NCBI GenBank assembly: GCA_003952965.2
Contig: RXIC02000149.1
Coordinates: forward strand, 42,918 to 106,917
Source: Morella rubra
Taxonomy: Eukaryota; Streptophyta; Magnoliopsida; Fagales; Myricaceae
Length of the DNA stretch: 64,000 bases
Direction: 5' to 3'
The position numbers and the translations under genes were made by a program. This document shows, piece after piece, positions 1 through 11,393 of the stretch (positions are counted from its first letter, which is position 1; each line of letters opens with the position of its first letter). Under the pieces are notes generated by a model that saw nothing but the letters and a program-made list of their open reading frames with translations, was not told where the DNA came from and did not search any database.

Positions 1-742
1 AGTTATATGCCATTTCCTTTGAGTTTCATTATCAATAACACTTATTTAAGCTTAACAAAAAAGTGTCAAAGAAAGGGACCGATTGTTTTTTTTTCTTTTT
101 TTTTTTAACCCGATGACCTTTTTCTTTTTCTTTCCTTTTTCACATACCCAAAGTATTAATTTTTTGTTTTCACTTAACGTTTATATTTTTGAATGTACTT
201 TAGAGAGAGTTATTTGTTGATAGAAATCTATAGATTGCTAATTTAACTGTGGTTTTCATGAACTCCAATGCCAAAAAATTGTTAAACATCAACTAATTTA
301 AGGGGATACCATTCCTGCATCACTTTAGTTAGCAAGTATACATATACAAGTGTGTCCCTCACGTGTGTGCATACATATTGATACAATTTAAAGTCTTGCA
401 ATTAGACTTAAAAAAGTCTTAGACGAAAGGCACAAGATAAATGGTTAGAAATACCCGTTCTGTAAATGCCATCCGGACAAATTTGCCACTTCTTTTAGGC
501 ATTCCTTCCATCTCTGGACTCTCGTGTCAAGCCTCTCTTCAAGTTCAGCCAACGCTTTTCCGAAACTCTCTCTTTGATGCCGTACTTCCGATGGAGATCC
601 ACTGATACATAGTAAAAATCACAGGTTAGATACCATTTGTTGCTTAAGCTTCTTTCACGTCAAGGCTGATTTTCTCAGCTCCGCTCAATCACGTAGAGAC
701 GAGTGCAATTTAAGATAATTTCTTTAGAGGTACAAACGATTG
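1..742 (-). repeat. Outer left arm of a long inverted repeat, with TIR-domain fragment
   Basis: Read as reverse complement, this segment matches about 5331-6024 nearly base for base; window base 1 pairs with about 6024, so the arm may continue outside the window. The minus strand at about 430-740 keeps the second half of a TIR domain (acid-rich YDVDPSEVR-like segment and a closing LSGWH motif). Arm 1 has extra small indels relative to arm 2, so its frame is broken. The outer part (1-430) is non-coding and includes a T-rich tract. Seen directly by comparing the strands; percent identity was not computed. Confidence 0.85.
430..740 (-). pseudogene. TIR-domain NLR fragment (decayed)
   Basis: The minus strand encodes the C-terminal half of a plant TIR domain: a stretch around a VDPSEVRHQRESFGKAL-like motif and the LSGW motif that normally ends TIR exon 1 of TIR-NB-LRR genes. 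Several single-base indels interrupt it compared with the copy at 5.4-5.6 kb. No NB-ARC or LRR coding follows. In intact family members this domain signals through NADase activity in immunity; this fragment is too short and broken to do so. The identification is firm at family level only. Confidence 0.7.
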
Positions 743-2111
743 CTAAGCTTGTACCTGGCAAATCTTGGAAAGTTCGCGAAGTGCCTTCTTTTGAGTTGTT
801 GTTGGATTGAGTTCAATGAGGACAACGTGTTATGAGCAACGAGGTAAAGTGTCTAAGCTTTTTGAATGGATGAGAGGTTCTCACTCCCTGCTGGTTGCAG
901 ATCTGGATGTGGTATTCTAGGTAAGAAATCGAGTGTGTTAGATTAGGAATTGGGAATTCTTGAGTCTATAGATCACTGTGTATTTCGAGTTTAAAAAGCT
1001 AGTGATATCTTTTCCCGGCCTACGGGCTTGTAGAGTTTTTGTCTATTGGAATTTGTTTCAAAGAGATTTTCTCTTCATAACCAAATATTGTGTCATTGTG
1101 TGGTGATTGTTAAGTTTATTGTGTTTTTGATTCATTGTTATAAATCTTTGAATAGTGGTAAGAATTGATAGAGTTCTTGGCTATAAAGAATCTGAAATAA
1201 ATATCCGGATGTGCATGATTTATATTCTGCATTGATAAATCTTGTTGTAGTTTTATGCATATTGAAATTGCTGATTTGCACTTGTAAGTTTGTGCAGAAA
1301 GTTATTAAGCGCAAAAAGTTGTAGGAAAATTTGTAGAACTTATTCAGCCCCCTCTAGATTTGGGTACTATTGTTTTGGGTCTTAAATCGTCTTGGTCAAC
1401 CTCTCACTTCCATCTATAGTATTTTAAATTAGATAATTTTGACTTGGGGATAAGGAATATCCTGTAATACAACACTGTCGCTAGTTCCACCAGTTGTAAT
1501 ATGGCTCGTAAAATACTCTAATATATGGTTCCCAATGGAACGTGTCCTGCATCTCCTAGTCTGCTTAGCCATTTAAGGGAAAAGAACTATTCCACACACC
1601 AATTCTTCTTGAATCCCTAGCTAGCCTTGGCTTTAGGAAGTTCTCTATATAAAGTAGCAATAGGAAAGCATATATATGTCTGTAATAGACTGATCTTCAT
1701 ACTTACCCCGAAAGCAATCATTTTAATGATATATGGAATGTTGGAACCACTTTAAGAGGACCATATGTGGACCACATTTGACAAGTATATTTAGACTTTG
1801 GGCATAAGGGTCCTGATATAAAGTATGGATTTAATGGGCTTAAAAGAATTGTTATTTATTTAATTCCTTAATTGGAGGAGACACATCTCTTGGTTAATAA
1901 CGATTCATAAAAGGTTGCCACTATTAGTCTATTATGAAGAGTTGTGATCATTGGTCTCTAGAGAAAAGAGTATAAATAATCCTTAAGAGATCCCATCTCA
2001 TTAGTCACGCATAAAGAACTCTTTCTCTCCGGAATGATCATCTTTGTTAATTCTTCAAAGTTTTCGATCTGCTGCAAGTTTAAGTATCAATGGATCTCGT
2101 GACTCAATGTT
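743..2111. other. Non-coding stretch, probable LTR remnants
   Basis: No coding region could be supported. Together with 2118-3380 it forms about 2.6 kb that splits the left arm of the inverted repeat. The phrase CAGCCCCCTCTAGATTTGGG near 1345 resembles ends of plant copia LTRs. A second LTR-like block runs from TGTTGGAACCAC near 1740, with a TATA-like TATAAATAA near 1970. These are pattern impressions; no matching LTR partner is in the window. Confidence 0.3.
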
Positions 2112-2117
2112 AGTATC

Positions 2118-2619
2118 TATTAGATTTTACCAAACGGAATAGGTATCCTAAATACCTTGTTCGGAAACTCCGATTTGTAGGAATATTGGTTGCTCGTCTT
2201 ACAGCCCACGATTAACGATCCAAGATCTACGAATCACGAACACTGCTCTCAAGTTGTTCAGGAGGCTATCAGAGTCTCCTTGTGAATTCCACCCTTCATC
2301 CAAGGCCAAAAGATGGAAGCCTTAGATGCCTTGAGATAAAGTTTTTTCTTTAGGAGATTGTGAATTATGCGAAATGAATTAATCTCTCTACGTTTTATTT
2401 TCTTTAAATAAACGTATTTAAGAATCTCACACAAAGAGTCCCTACGAGAGAAGTTAGCTAAGTTTGAATTCAAATAGAGATATGCAAAAGATCTCCAATT
2501 CAACAATTCAAATAGAGATCTACATAAGATCTTCAGTTTAACTGTAATTCAAATTTCAGCTTTAAATTTAAATTCAAATACACATGTGGATGCTACATGT
2601 GTCATGGGATTTTCCAACA
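2118..2619 (-). repeat. Ty1/copia LTR, left copy (3' LTR of a minus-strand element)
   Basis: About 500 bp that aligns along its whole length with 12823-13319. On the minus strand it begins TGTTGGAAAATCCC, and the right copy ends with TCTAACA. Directly inside it (2620-2630) lies CTCCCACTCAT, which on the minus strand is a polypurine tract (ATGAGTGGGAG), the expected neighbour of a 3' LTR. AGTAT at 2112-2116 equals the five bases after the right LTR (13320-13324), which could be a target-site duplication with one extra base at 2117. Confidence 0.75.
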
Positions 2620-3380
2620 CTCCCACTCATACACTGGTGTCATCTTTAGCGAACTGTCTCCAACTTGAATCTTATCTCACATACTTATATATGGAAGAAG
2701 TGTGACATGAGAGAAAGCATAGGGTAGGAGAGTATAACAGTAACGGCATTCTAACCAATACATGGGCCCTCTAATCAAAAATATCCTCGTCCATAGCCCC
2801 AGCTATTTGATCACAGCACTAGATCAAGTCCCTTTTAAATTCGCGCCTTATAAGCATCAAAGGCTTTAAAGGCAATACCGATTCACATCCATATGATATG
2901 CACATCATTGGTAGTCAACACTAAAATCGACATAATCGTCCGGTACTATGGAGCCATAATAAAGGTGTGTACAAAATAATCCTCCTAGACACAACCAGAT
3001 TCAATTTTTCTACTTAAGCCACTTCTAGACATGCTCTCAAGCGGTATAAATCGTGTCGAATAAAACATGCTAAAGTAGTGTCATTGAGTATCCACTTCAT
3101 GACATAGTTCTAGGTTCGAAGGGCACAGAGTAGACGATCAATAGGTCTCTAAGGGCTCACATAGTGACGGAACGGGGATTCATCCATCACTCCCTCAATT
3201 GGTCAGCAATAGAACATACAGTATGAAATGTATACTACAGCGGAGCTCCCACTCAAATGGGCTTGTCACACTCCAACACCGTACGAATCTTGATCTAGCC
3301 ACCACAAAGTGGCACTTCACCCTGAGTTTCTTACTACAGGTCGTCTCCAACGCGCTGTATATTACTTGTCATCTTAAACA
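2620..3380 (-). other. Copia 3' internal region, non-coding
   Basis: This runs from the polypurine tract beside the left LTR to the point where the inner left arm of the inverted repeat starts (about 3381). No RNase H or other copia coding could be read on either strand. It is either the untranslated 3' part of the copia element or a truncated second copy of the same family. Confidence 0.4.
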
Positions 3381-4324
3381 ATTGGCTTAGGAGAAGAGCG
3401 GGTGAAATTTCAACTGTTCAGCGTATTAATCCATCATGTCACCGGTATGTAGGTGTTGATTCCCTTCTGACGCAAAGCGGTGTACAGATGAGCAGTAAAT
3501 TTGTGGCGGGTATCTTCCCCTCTTTATGAAGCTCACAAGATAACGTCATATTCCGATTTCATAATGAAAGTGTGCTAAACAGAGGATGAAGGAGAACGTG
3601 AAGACAGAAAACCGTAGTTACAATGTAGGCCGTCCTGGGACACGGCTCGGAAGAAGTAAGAATTCATCTAATCATGTGAGCTTGATTACTCTTCCGTCAT
3701 TACAGAAACAATCTCCTTAAGCACAATGGAGAAGACTTACGTCGGATTGGATACCAAAAGAGTTAAAGGAGTCAGTAGACTTCTCGGTACGTATACATGT
3801 AAGAAGGCAGACGACCAAGGCAGACAGTCAAAAAAGCAGCACAGACTCACACTTTTGTTATTGCAAGGGATTCTAAAAATGAAGAATACTCTAATGGATG
3901 AAGGTCCACAACATCAAAAAGTTATCTAATAAATCTTACACCAACACCAATATCTTTAACAAAAACTTTAATAATTTTTCATACAATTTAATATATTATT
4001 TTTTAAAAAAAATTATAAATAAATCTTCTTTTTCATTTTTCTACTAAACTCTAATTTTTTTATTAAAATTACATTAAATTATCTCTCTCTTTACAAATTC
4101 AAATAAAAATTAAATATATTTAAAAAAAATTTACTAATTTTTACACAAAAATCTATAAAAACTTCGGTCTTAGATCAATATTAATAATTCGACAAAAAAA
4201 ATACATTTTTTCAATTAATTTAGAAGGAAATTGTGGTGTGTGAAATGACAATATTGTGTTTATAAATTTTGTTTTAATAATTAAAATTTTAAAAGAGCCA
4301 GACATTTATGAAATTAATTATTGT
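3381..4324 (-). repeat. Inner left arm of the long inverted repeat
   Basis: The reverse complement matches about 4343-5316. It contains a TIR-domain N-terminal fragment (about 3405-3540 on the minus strand), then a diverged leader region, then an AT-rich MITE-like block (3930-4250), and ends at the hairpin turn near 4333. A shared stretch around TTGGTGTTGGTGTAAG (3930s and 4740s) makes the mirror relation easy to verify. Confidence 0.8.
3405..3540 (-). pseudogene. TIR-domain N-terminal fragment
   Basis: The minus strand reads a DTR-KFTAHLYTALRQKGINTYI segment, the alpha-A/beta-B part of a plant TIR domain, followed by sequence unlike TIR. Upstream, an eroded YDV-L-F-RGEDTR box can be traced only by allowing frameshifts and a stop. 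It is the mirror image of 5.17-5.27 kb. Together with 430-740 it would make up one TIR exon, split by 2.6 kb of retrotransposon DNA. Confidence 0.65.
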
Positions 4325-4411
4325 TTATCACATACATTCAACAATAATTATTTCAATAAATGTCTGGCTCTTTAAAAATTTAATTATTAAAACAAAAATT
4401 TAATAAAGCAC
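4256..4411. repeat. Hairpin turn of the inverted repeat
   Basis: A near-perfect palindrome: AAAGAGCCAGACATTTATGA on the left pairs with its complement around 4353-4376, separated by an 18 bp loop (4325-4342). The pairing continues outward on both sides through AT-rich sequence. This is the symmetry centre of the arms that extend to 1 and to 6024. Confidence 0.85.
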
Positions 4412-6024
4412 AATATGTCATTTCAAACACCCCAATGTATCCTTCTAAAATTATTGAAATACGTGTTTTCTTAGTGTAGAATTATTATTTATATTTATCT
4501 AGACCAAGTTTTGGTCATAGATTTGTGTCACAGACAATTAGTTGCAAAATTAAAAATGATTTAATTTTTATTTAATGTAAAGGAAGAGATACTTTAATGT
4601 AGATTCTTTTAAATAATAAATAGAAGTTTAGTAAAAAAAATGGAATAAATTATAGATCTATTATCTTAATTTCATTTAAAAAATATATATTCACTAATAT
4701 TTGTATGAAAAGTTGTTAAAGTTTTTGTTAAAGATATTGGTGTTGGTGTAAGATTTATTTATTTTTTATGTTTGGACTCAAGCAATTGATGATCCTAGGA
4801 TGAGCTCTGTATTCATGGCAAAACCAACGCTGACTGATCGTTGTTTTGTATGCTTTCTTCGTGTTTCTAATTTGTACTTCTACTTTCCTAATCTCCGTGA
4901 CAGAATGCTCACTGATCTATCCACTTTAACTCTTTGACCCAATCTACGACAAGATCTGTCGTCCTCAACTCATTTATGCTTAAGGAGATGGTATCTTGAA
5001 AATCAAGTCACCAGATGTGGAATCAGATGAATCAAGCAACATATATAAGAATGAAATTCTCTTCCATTTGCACAGAGGCACTTTCACAGGAGCCTCTTTG
5101 TATTCGCTATTCTGTGCTTCGTTATACCTCTTCATCCTCTTTTGGCCATGCAATGGACTACTCAGACGCTAATTCTTGAGCGTTCAGAGGGGAGATACCC
5201 GCTGCAAATTTACTGCTCATCTGTACACCGCTTTGCGTCAGAAGGGAATCAACACGTACATAGATGACAAGCTTAAAAGAGGACAGGAAATTTCACCTGC
5301 TCTCTCCAAGCCATTGAGGGGTCGAGGATTTCAATCGTTGTACTCTCTGAAAATTATGCATCGTCCACGTGGTGCTTGGAGGAGCTGAGGAAAATCCTTG
5401 AGTGTAAAGAAGCTAAGCAACAAATGGTTCTAACTGTGTTTTATGATGTGGATCCATCGGAAGTACGGCATCAAAGAGAGAGTTTCGGAAAAGCGTTGGC
5501 TGAACTTGAAGAGAGGCTTGACACGAGAGTCCAGAGATGGAAGGAATGCCTAAAAGAAGTGGCCAATTTGTCCGGATGGCATTTACAGAACGGGTATTTC
5601 TAACCATTTATCTTGTGCCTTTCGTCTAAGACTTTTTTAGTCTAATTGCAAGACTTTAAATTGTATCAATATGTATGCACACACGTGAGGGCACACTTGT
5701 ATATGTATACTTGCTAACTAAAGTTGATGCAGGAATGGTATCCCCTTAAATTAGTTGATGTTTAACAATTTTTTGGCATTGGAGTTCATGAAAACCACAG
5801 TTAAATTAGCAATCTATAGATTTCTATCAACAAATAACTCTCTCTAAAGTACATTCAAAAATATAACGTTAAGTGAAAACAAAAAATTAATACTTTGGGT
5901 ATGTGAAAAAGGAAAGAAAAAAAAAGAAAAAAAAAAAACAATCGTCTCCCTTTCTTTGACACTTTTTTGTTAAGCTTAAATAAGTGGTATTGATAATGAA
6001 ACTCAAAGGAAATGGCATATAACT
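4343..6024 (+). repeat. Right arm of the long inverted repeat
   Basis: An uninterrupted arm of about 1.68 kb mirroring 3381-4324 plus 1-742. In order it holds an AT-rich MITE-like block, a leader region, a TIR-domain pseudogene on the plus strand, and a non-coding tail with a long A-rich tract. Similarity with the outer left arm is visibly higher than with the inner arm, where many indels separate the two. Confidence 0.85.
5150..5603 (+). pseudogene. TIR-domain exon of a TIR-NB-LRR gene, broken
   Basis: Two reading frames together make an almost complete plant TIR domain: DTRCKFTAHLYTAL, INTYIDDKLKRGQEISPAL, then (after a one-base shift near 5310) a SRISIVVLSENYASSTWCLEEL segment, YDVDPSEVRHQRESFGKAL and LSGWH. 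The LSFRGED box near 5176 also needs indels and has an in-frame stop. A GT donor follows NG at about 5594, where TIR exon 1 usually ends, but no NB-ARC exon follows before 7 kb. In intact family members the TIR domain acts in pathogen-triggered cell death. This copy is a pseudogene unless the indels are assembly errors. Confidence 0.8.
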
Positions 6025-7604
6025 GGGAGTGGGATGGACCCAAAACAAAGAGTGGAAGATGCCCATTTTGGTCATTAGGGTCTCCCGGAGAATGGGTAAT
6101 TTGGATGGGGGAAAATGGTATAAGTACTGGCTGAAATGAGTGGAGGAGAAGGATTAGAGGAATTGAGGATTTGATATGGAAGAGCAGTTGAAAGCAGAAG
6201 CAAGATTGGTGCAAGATTTACTGTCATATAATGAGTATATTTGGTTTGTTGGAGCTGCTACTTGGGGGGAGGGGGGATGGTCCAGGAAACCACAATGCAG
6301 ACTTTCAAAATTGGGGAATAGGAGGTTCCGATGGCTGTGGGGGTGAAGTTTTTCATCTTTTGGCCAAAACAGCCAGCAGATTGGTCATTTGGCTCTTTTG
6401 TTTTGGGGGGGGGGGGGGGGGATCCATTTTAGCTATGGTCCTGGAAACCACAATGTAGAGACTCTTTCATAATTTAGATGGACCCAGGCTACGGGGCTCT
6501 GAAATGTTGAGTGCCACCTTGATTGGTATAAAAAGTTGTAGAGAATGTGGCTTGGTAGAGATCACCATCAACTTCTGAGAGCTGACTGAGTGAGTCCCCA
6601 ATGGCGGTTGCATTCGAGAGTCATCATCTCGAGGGCAGGCCATGAATTTGGATCCAATAGTGATTCCAGAAAAGGTCTATTTCATTTAGTGTTTCATATT
6701 CCACGCTGAAATATGAGTAAGCTGCCCCTGAAATTCCAAGGTGCTTCTTGTTGAGGACTTGCTGCTTGTCCTCAATTGACTGGAAGTTATATAGGTAGGT
6801 ATTCGTGCTGAGGTCTTGGTGAAGTCCTTGTGGACCTTTCTTGCCTTGTGGAAGGCCGAGTGCAGGCTGTGGTTTCTGGGAAACTACCCTGCCTATAAGG
6901 ATGAGATCGGAGGTGACTCAAGCTTGTAGAGAGTTTGTGTGGAGTTTGAGAGGTAGGTCATCCAAAGAGAGCTCATTTCCTTGTAATGATAGCATCAATA
7001 TCAGGGTCAAGGGTAGACAAGTTAGGGTGGGGGAAGGGAAGACATTGGTACAGCGGAGGAGGCTGTTTGCTGTTTTATTGAATCAGAGGAGAAAGAAAGG
7101 GGTAAGTGGTATTTTTTTTTATCTGAAGTGGTAAGTTGAGCCTTCTTGAACAAGATATATAGTTTAGCCAAAATGCAGGCTAAAAAAGAGTAGAGTATTT
7201 TGCTCTGTAGGCTATAATCTACACTATTTAACAGACTGATCCTTTTATGTTAGGTCGAAAACTGTAGTGGGGGCACTGACCTAAGCAAATGGTCAACTGA
7301 AGATTACATGTTAAAGGAAAAAACAAAAATTTAAAAAGTGACGAAAAATGAAAAAAATGAAAAGAAAAAAAAAAAAACAAAATGAAATTGAAGTGGGAGA
7401 TATCCTTCCCACCACAGTTCTCCATTGTGTGGGGCACTCAACTCCCAAAAGCATTATCATAAGAAAAGAAGCACAATATTCATTCAAAAAAAATGTCCAC
7501 TTCTTGTATTTGTGGTCTTGCTGTCAGTTGTCTGTGACCCTTCACTCCATGGAATTTCCCCGTCAGAGGCCCCTCCTCATCAATCTGCATCATTCTCCAC
7601 CCCT
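6025..7604. other. No recognisable gene; G-run and A/T-rich stretch
   Basis: I see no supported coding region. The sequence holds a run of about 18 G at 6403-6420 and a shorter G-rich stretch near 6267-6280. At 7340-7380 is an A-rich tract. Near 7605 the copia reverse transcriptase on the minus strand ends abruptly and unrelated sequence begins, so this is a junction between the copia remnant and the DNA beside the inverted repeat. Confidence 0.35.
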
Positions 7605-8700
7605 GATAGCAAGAACCGAGATCCGAAGTCCCACGTAAATATAGAAAGATCCTCTTAACCGCTTGCCAATGAACAGGTCCAGGGTTACTTTGATAACGAC
7701 TTACCATACCTACTGCAAAGCAAATGTCCGGTCGAGTACACATCATAGCGTACATCAGACTTCCAACTGCATTTGCATAGGGAACCCTAGCCATTTTAAT
7801 CTTTTCCTCATCACTCTTAGGCAATTATCAAGGCTTAATGTATATCCCTTCTCGATTGGAGTGTCTACGAGGTTTCAATTATGCATATGGAATCGTTCTA
7901 TAATCCTCTTGATGTATGTCTCTTGAGACAATCCAAGAAGCTTCCTAGATCGATCTCTAAAGATCTTGACTCAAGCACAAAATTTGCCTCACCATGTCCT
8001 TCATCTCAAAAGTAGAGGACAACCACCTTTGGTGGCGACAATCATCTCCAAATCATTTCCAGCTAACAAAATGTCATCTACATACAATGATAGAATCACA
8101 AAGTTCTTTCCTGTATGTTTGACATACACACAATGGTCCTCTTCCAACATTTCAAAGCCAAACAAAGTAATGTCTCATGAAATTTGAAGTACCACGACTG
8201 TTTAAGGCCATATATGGAACGTTTGAGCCAACATACTTTGTGCTCTTGTCCCTGGGCCTCAAAACCAATAGGTTGATCCATATAGATCTCTTCGTCTAGT
8301 TCTCCATTGAGAAATGTTGTTTTCACATCCATTTGGAAAAGTTCCAAATCTAAGGATGCAACAATAGCTAGAATGAGGCGAATAGAAGCAATTCTCACCA
8401 CTGGGATAATGTCTCTTCATAGTCTATACCTTCTCTTTGGGTATAACCTTTCGCCACGAGATGGGCCTTATACTTATCAATCGATCCATCTGCCTTGCGC
8501 TTAATTTTTAAGACCCATTTGTTTCCAATGGTCTTATGCCCAGCAGAAGATCAACTAATTCCCACACTTGGTTTTTTGCCATTGAACTTATCTCATCCTT
8601 TATAGCAACCAACCATTCATTTGAGGTAGGTGAAGCTAATGCTTCCTTATACGAAGCAGGCTCATCAGGTCATACGGAGCACACATGAAAGATTCCCCTT
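7605..8700 (-). pseudogene. Ty1/copia reverse transcriptase, broken and truncated
   Basis: The minus strand reads the copia RT in order. A segment around QMDVKTTFLNGELDEEIYM and SIYGLKQS lies at 8.2-8.4 kb. The catalytic YVDD box sits within LYVDDILLAGND near 8.06-8.09 kb. A YANAVGSLMYAMMCTRPDIC segment at 7.7-7.8 kb introduces the RNase H part. Many stops and frameshifts interrupt it. Coding similarity ends after the SDLG-CYQG stretch near 7605, so most of RNase H is missing. It belongs with the gag, integrase, PBS and LTR to its right. Confidence 0.85.
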
Positions 8701-9445
8701 CAATCTCAAAACGACGACGGGGAATTGTTCCACGTTCGCTTCTTCGTATCTGAGGCCCTTGTGAATCACTCTCTAGTGGTACACTCCCACTGAGGTAGGA
8801 GCTAAGTCACTACTAATCTCTCTGGTGATTTCAGGCTGAGATACAAAATCTCCACCTCTACTAAGCTCTCTGGTGATTTCAGGCTGAGATACAAAATCCC
8901 ACCTTCACCTGAAGATGGTGTGACCCCTTCAAGCTCTTGTAACTCAAAGAGTTCAAGACTTTTCTTTGCTTCACCGATATCTGGAAAATCATTCTCAATG
9001 AATGTGACATCACGCGACTCTATCTCAGTCATTCCTCCATTGGGATGTTCACCAAACATCACGTATCCCTTTGAGCTTTCTTATAAAGATATGTTTGTTA
9101 GCTCTTAGTAAACTTATGGGATATGCTTTGTGCTCCAAAATAGGTTTTGCTCATTCCAGGGCTGACTAAGGCACTTTAAGGATCAGTCATAAACTGATGG
9201 GAAGTGCTGTTGAACAAATCCTGTAGAACCCCAGGGCCGCTGCTCCAAAATAGGTTTTGCGCCATTCTAGGATTCATATGGGGTGTTAGGAACTGACTTC
9301 GAAGGCATTTGGTTGAGGATGTAGGCAGTAGTCAGAAGAGCATCCCCCTAGAAAGATATTGGGAGGTTGGCCTGCGCCATCATCGATCTAACCATTTCTA
9401 ATAAAGTATGATTCCTTATTTGCACACCGTTTGTTGCGGAGTTTC
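8701..9445 (-). pseudogene. Ty1/copia integrase C-terminal part and linker, broken
   Basis: The minus strand shows the end of a copia integrase core: a NHTLLEMVRSMMAQANLPISF region, then DALLTTAYILNQMPSKSV, then GYVMFGEHPNGGMTEIESRDVTF, the segment between integrase and reverse transcriptase. Stops and shifts interrupt it. The first half of the integrase core and its zinc-binding HHCC region are missing; coding similarity stops near 9445. Confidence 0.8.
8811..8900 (+). repeat. Short tandem duplication inside the copia linker
   Basis: The block CTCTGGTGATTTCAGGCTGA plus the following ACAAAATC occurs twice, about 58 bp apart. On the minus strand it duplicates a LYLSLKSPE peptide segment in the linker between integrase and RT. 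Confidence 0.75.
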
Positions 9446-10465
9446 AGACAATTTTAAATTGCTACGTATCTTGGTTTTCTATACATAATTGCTTTAAACT
9501 GTTGAGTTGTAGAGTATTGCTGTGTTCATACTATAGTATGATTTTTTCTTGTTGTATTGGAGCTTCGAAGAAATTTTATTATAATTTTTCACTTTGTTTA
9601 TAATTACTCGAGTATTTTTACAAAAAACGGCTATGAACAATCTACAATGCTTTTATAGTGATGGGAGATAAAATACGTGAAGCTGAAAGAAAAAGAATAA
9701 AATTCATGGTACATATCAAAGAGTAGGGATACATAAGACTTGAGTGGCTGCCATGAGTTGCGTTTAATATTCATATCGAAAGAAAGGGGTGCAAATATGG
9801 ATGAATGGATATAATTTAGATGGATAAGAAGTAAATGTCTTTCTTAATTGTCTTACCAAAAGGTTTTAGATGCTTTTACAGGCTAAACAAGGCTACACAC
9901 TGGTAGGTTGTTTTGTTGATTGATGGCTTTTATATTGTGAGAGAGGTCTCTAAATAGTACCTTAACTTTAGTAGTTTATTGGGGCCATTGTTATCTTTTC
10001 GTTCTTTTATGTTTGGCTATTGTTCTATACATGTTATTTCAGAAGATTTAGATGATTGATAATCTTTATGAGTCATTAATCAGCAATTGTAAGAAAAAAG
10101 GAACTGTTTATAATCAACATAAAGATAATTATAATTATTTTAAAAAAGATTGTTTTCATACAAGTCTTATTTAAATAATAATCATTTCCGTGTAGCCATA
10201 GAAATTGAAATAAAACAAATGTTAGCATGTGAATTAGTGGAATTGATTATATTTAGACACCCAGTGTGCATGGCATTTCATCATGTAAGAAAAAGTATGT
10301 CAAGACTTGCCATTATTTGAGTTGAAAGATTCAATCCATAAACACTTTTCTTCTCTTTGTTCGTTACTCTAAAAATAATGATACTGCGTTCTCTTTACTG
10401 GTAATTTTGGTGTTTAGATTCTAAAATCATACTAAGATTTTCGCTATATGTAGTGACTGTTGGGT
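9446..10465. other. AT-rich segment replacing protease and early integrase
   Basis: It lies between the integrase end and the gag/protease start, where about 1.2 kb of protease, GAG-pre-integrase and integrase coding is expected. I could read none of it. The segment is AT-rich and has no clear repeats at its ends. It may be an insertion combined with a deletion, or a very decayed stretch. Confidence 0.4.
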
Positions 10466-11393
10466 GTGTCTTTGTATCTAACAATCCATTTTAGGGATGA
10501 GTGAGCAACGTATGACATGTAATCTAAAAAAGTTTAAAGAGAGAGTTTTGGGTTCAGATGGTACCTTCTTTAGCTCAGTGCACTCACGAGCGAAGTACCT
10601 TTTTCTGTCCACAATTATCGCATTTCATCTGGGTCTTATCCTTCTTGCTAGCGCGCTTGCCTTTGCGGCGCTTTGCAATGTTTTCATTTTAGGCCAAGAC
10701 CCTTTGTTGTACTAATTAATTTTTAGCTGCTTTGCTTGCTTACGCTAATTGCTTCGCATTGCCATTTTGGGCAACAGCGCAGTTGACAGTTCCACGGAGG
10801 CACTCCGCCTCTAACTCCAAATGGCGAGAAATATCAACAAATGTCTTGATATTCTCACTATGAGTCAGCACTAGTTTCATTTGTCCTCAATTGGACTATG
10901 GCAATGAACGTATCACAGCCTGAACTTGTTGCTCATCTGTGAGATTAACCTGCAGCCTTTAGATCACGAATCAAGGCAAACATGTTTCTTAAGATGGACT
11001 GTCATGGTATGCTTCAGGTCCATAACGTACTATTAACTCAAGGTAAGAGCACGCAACCTAGTTGCAGATGTACCCCATAAGCAGCTTTTAGTTGGATCCA
11101 CATTTCTTGGGCATTGAGTAGTTTTCAAACTCTCCAATCAGATCGTTGTGTATGTTGCTTAACATAGAAAAAACGCGCACCTATCCTTTTTAGCCCAGGC
11201 TTTGTATGCCTCAATATCCCGACGATGTTGGGTAGTGTTCCCTTCTTCAGGTGGGGACATACTTGAGGTCAGATTCTCTAAGACTTCCTGTTCATTCAGC
11301 AGGTATTGAATCTTTCTGTGCCAATGTCATAGTTGATACCGTCCAATTTCTCTCCCTTGGTCAGGTCAGCAACTACACTTTTTGTGGCCATTT
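10466..11393 (-). pseudogene. Ty1/copia gag, broken
   Basis: Minus-strand start ATGGCCACAAAAAGTGTAG at 11393 opens a UBN2-type gag: MATKSVVADLTKGEKLDGIN, then a YLLNEQEVLENL-like region and RDIEAYKAWAKKD. At 10.56-10.64 kb a CCHC zinc knuckle is visible as CDNCGQK then, after a frameshift, YFAREC, with Tyr where His is expected. Near 10.47-10.49 kb KWIV followed by a shifted DT hints at the protease active-site region. Stops and frameshifts are frequent, so it is not functional. Confidence 0.8.

Noticed and set aside
9446..10465. Search for a host gene inserted in the copia element
   Set aside because: No frame longer than expected by chance with any family feature; AT-rich non-coding.
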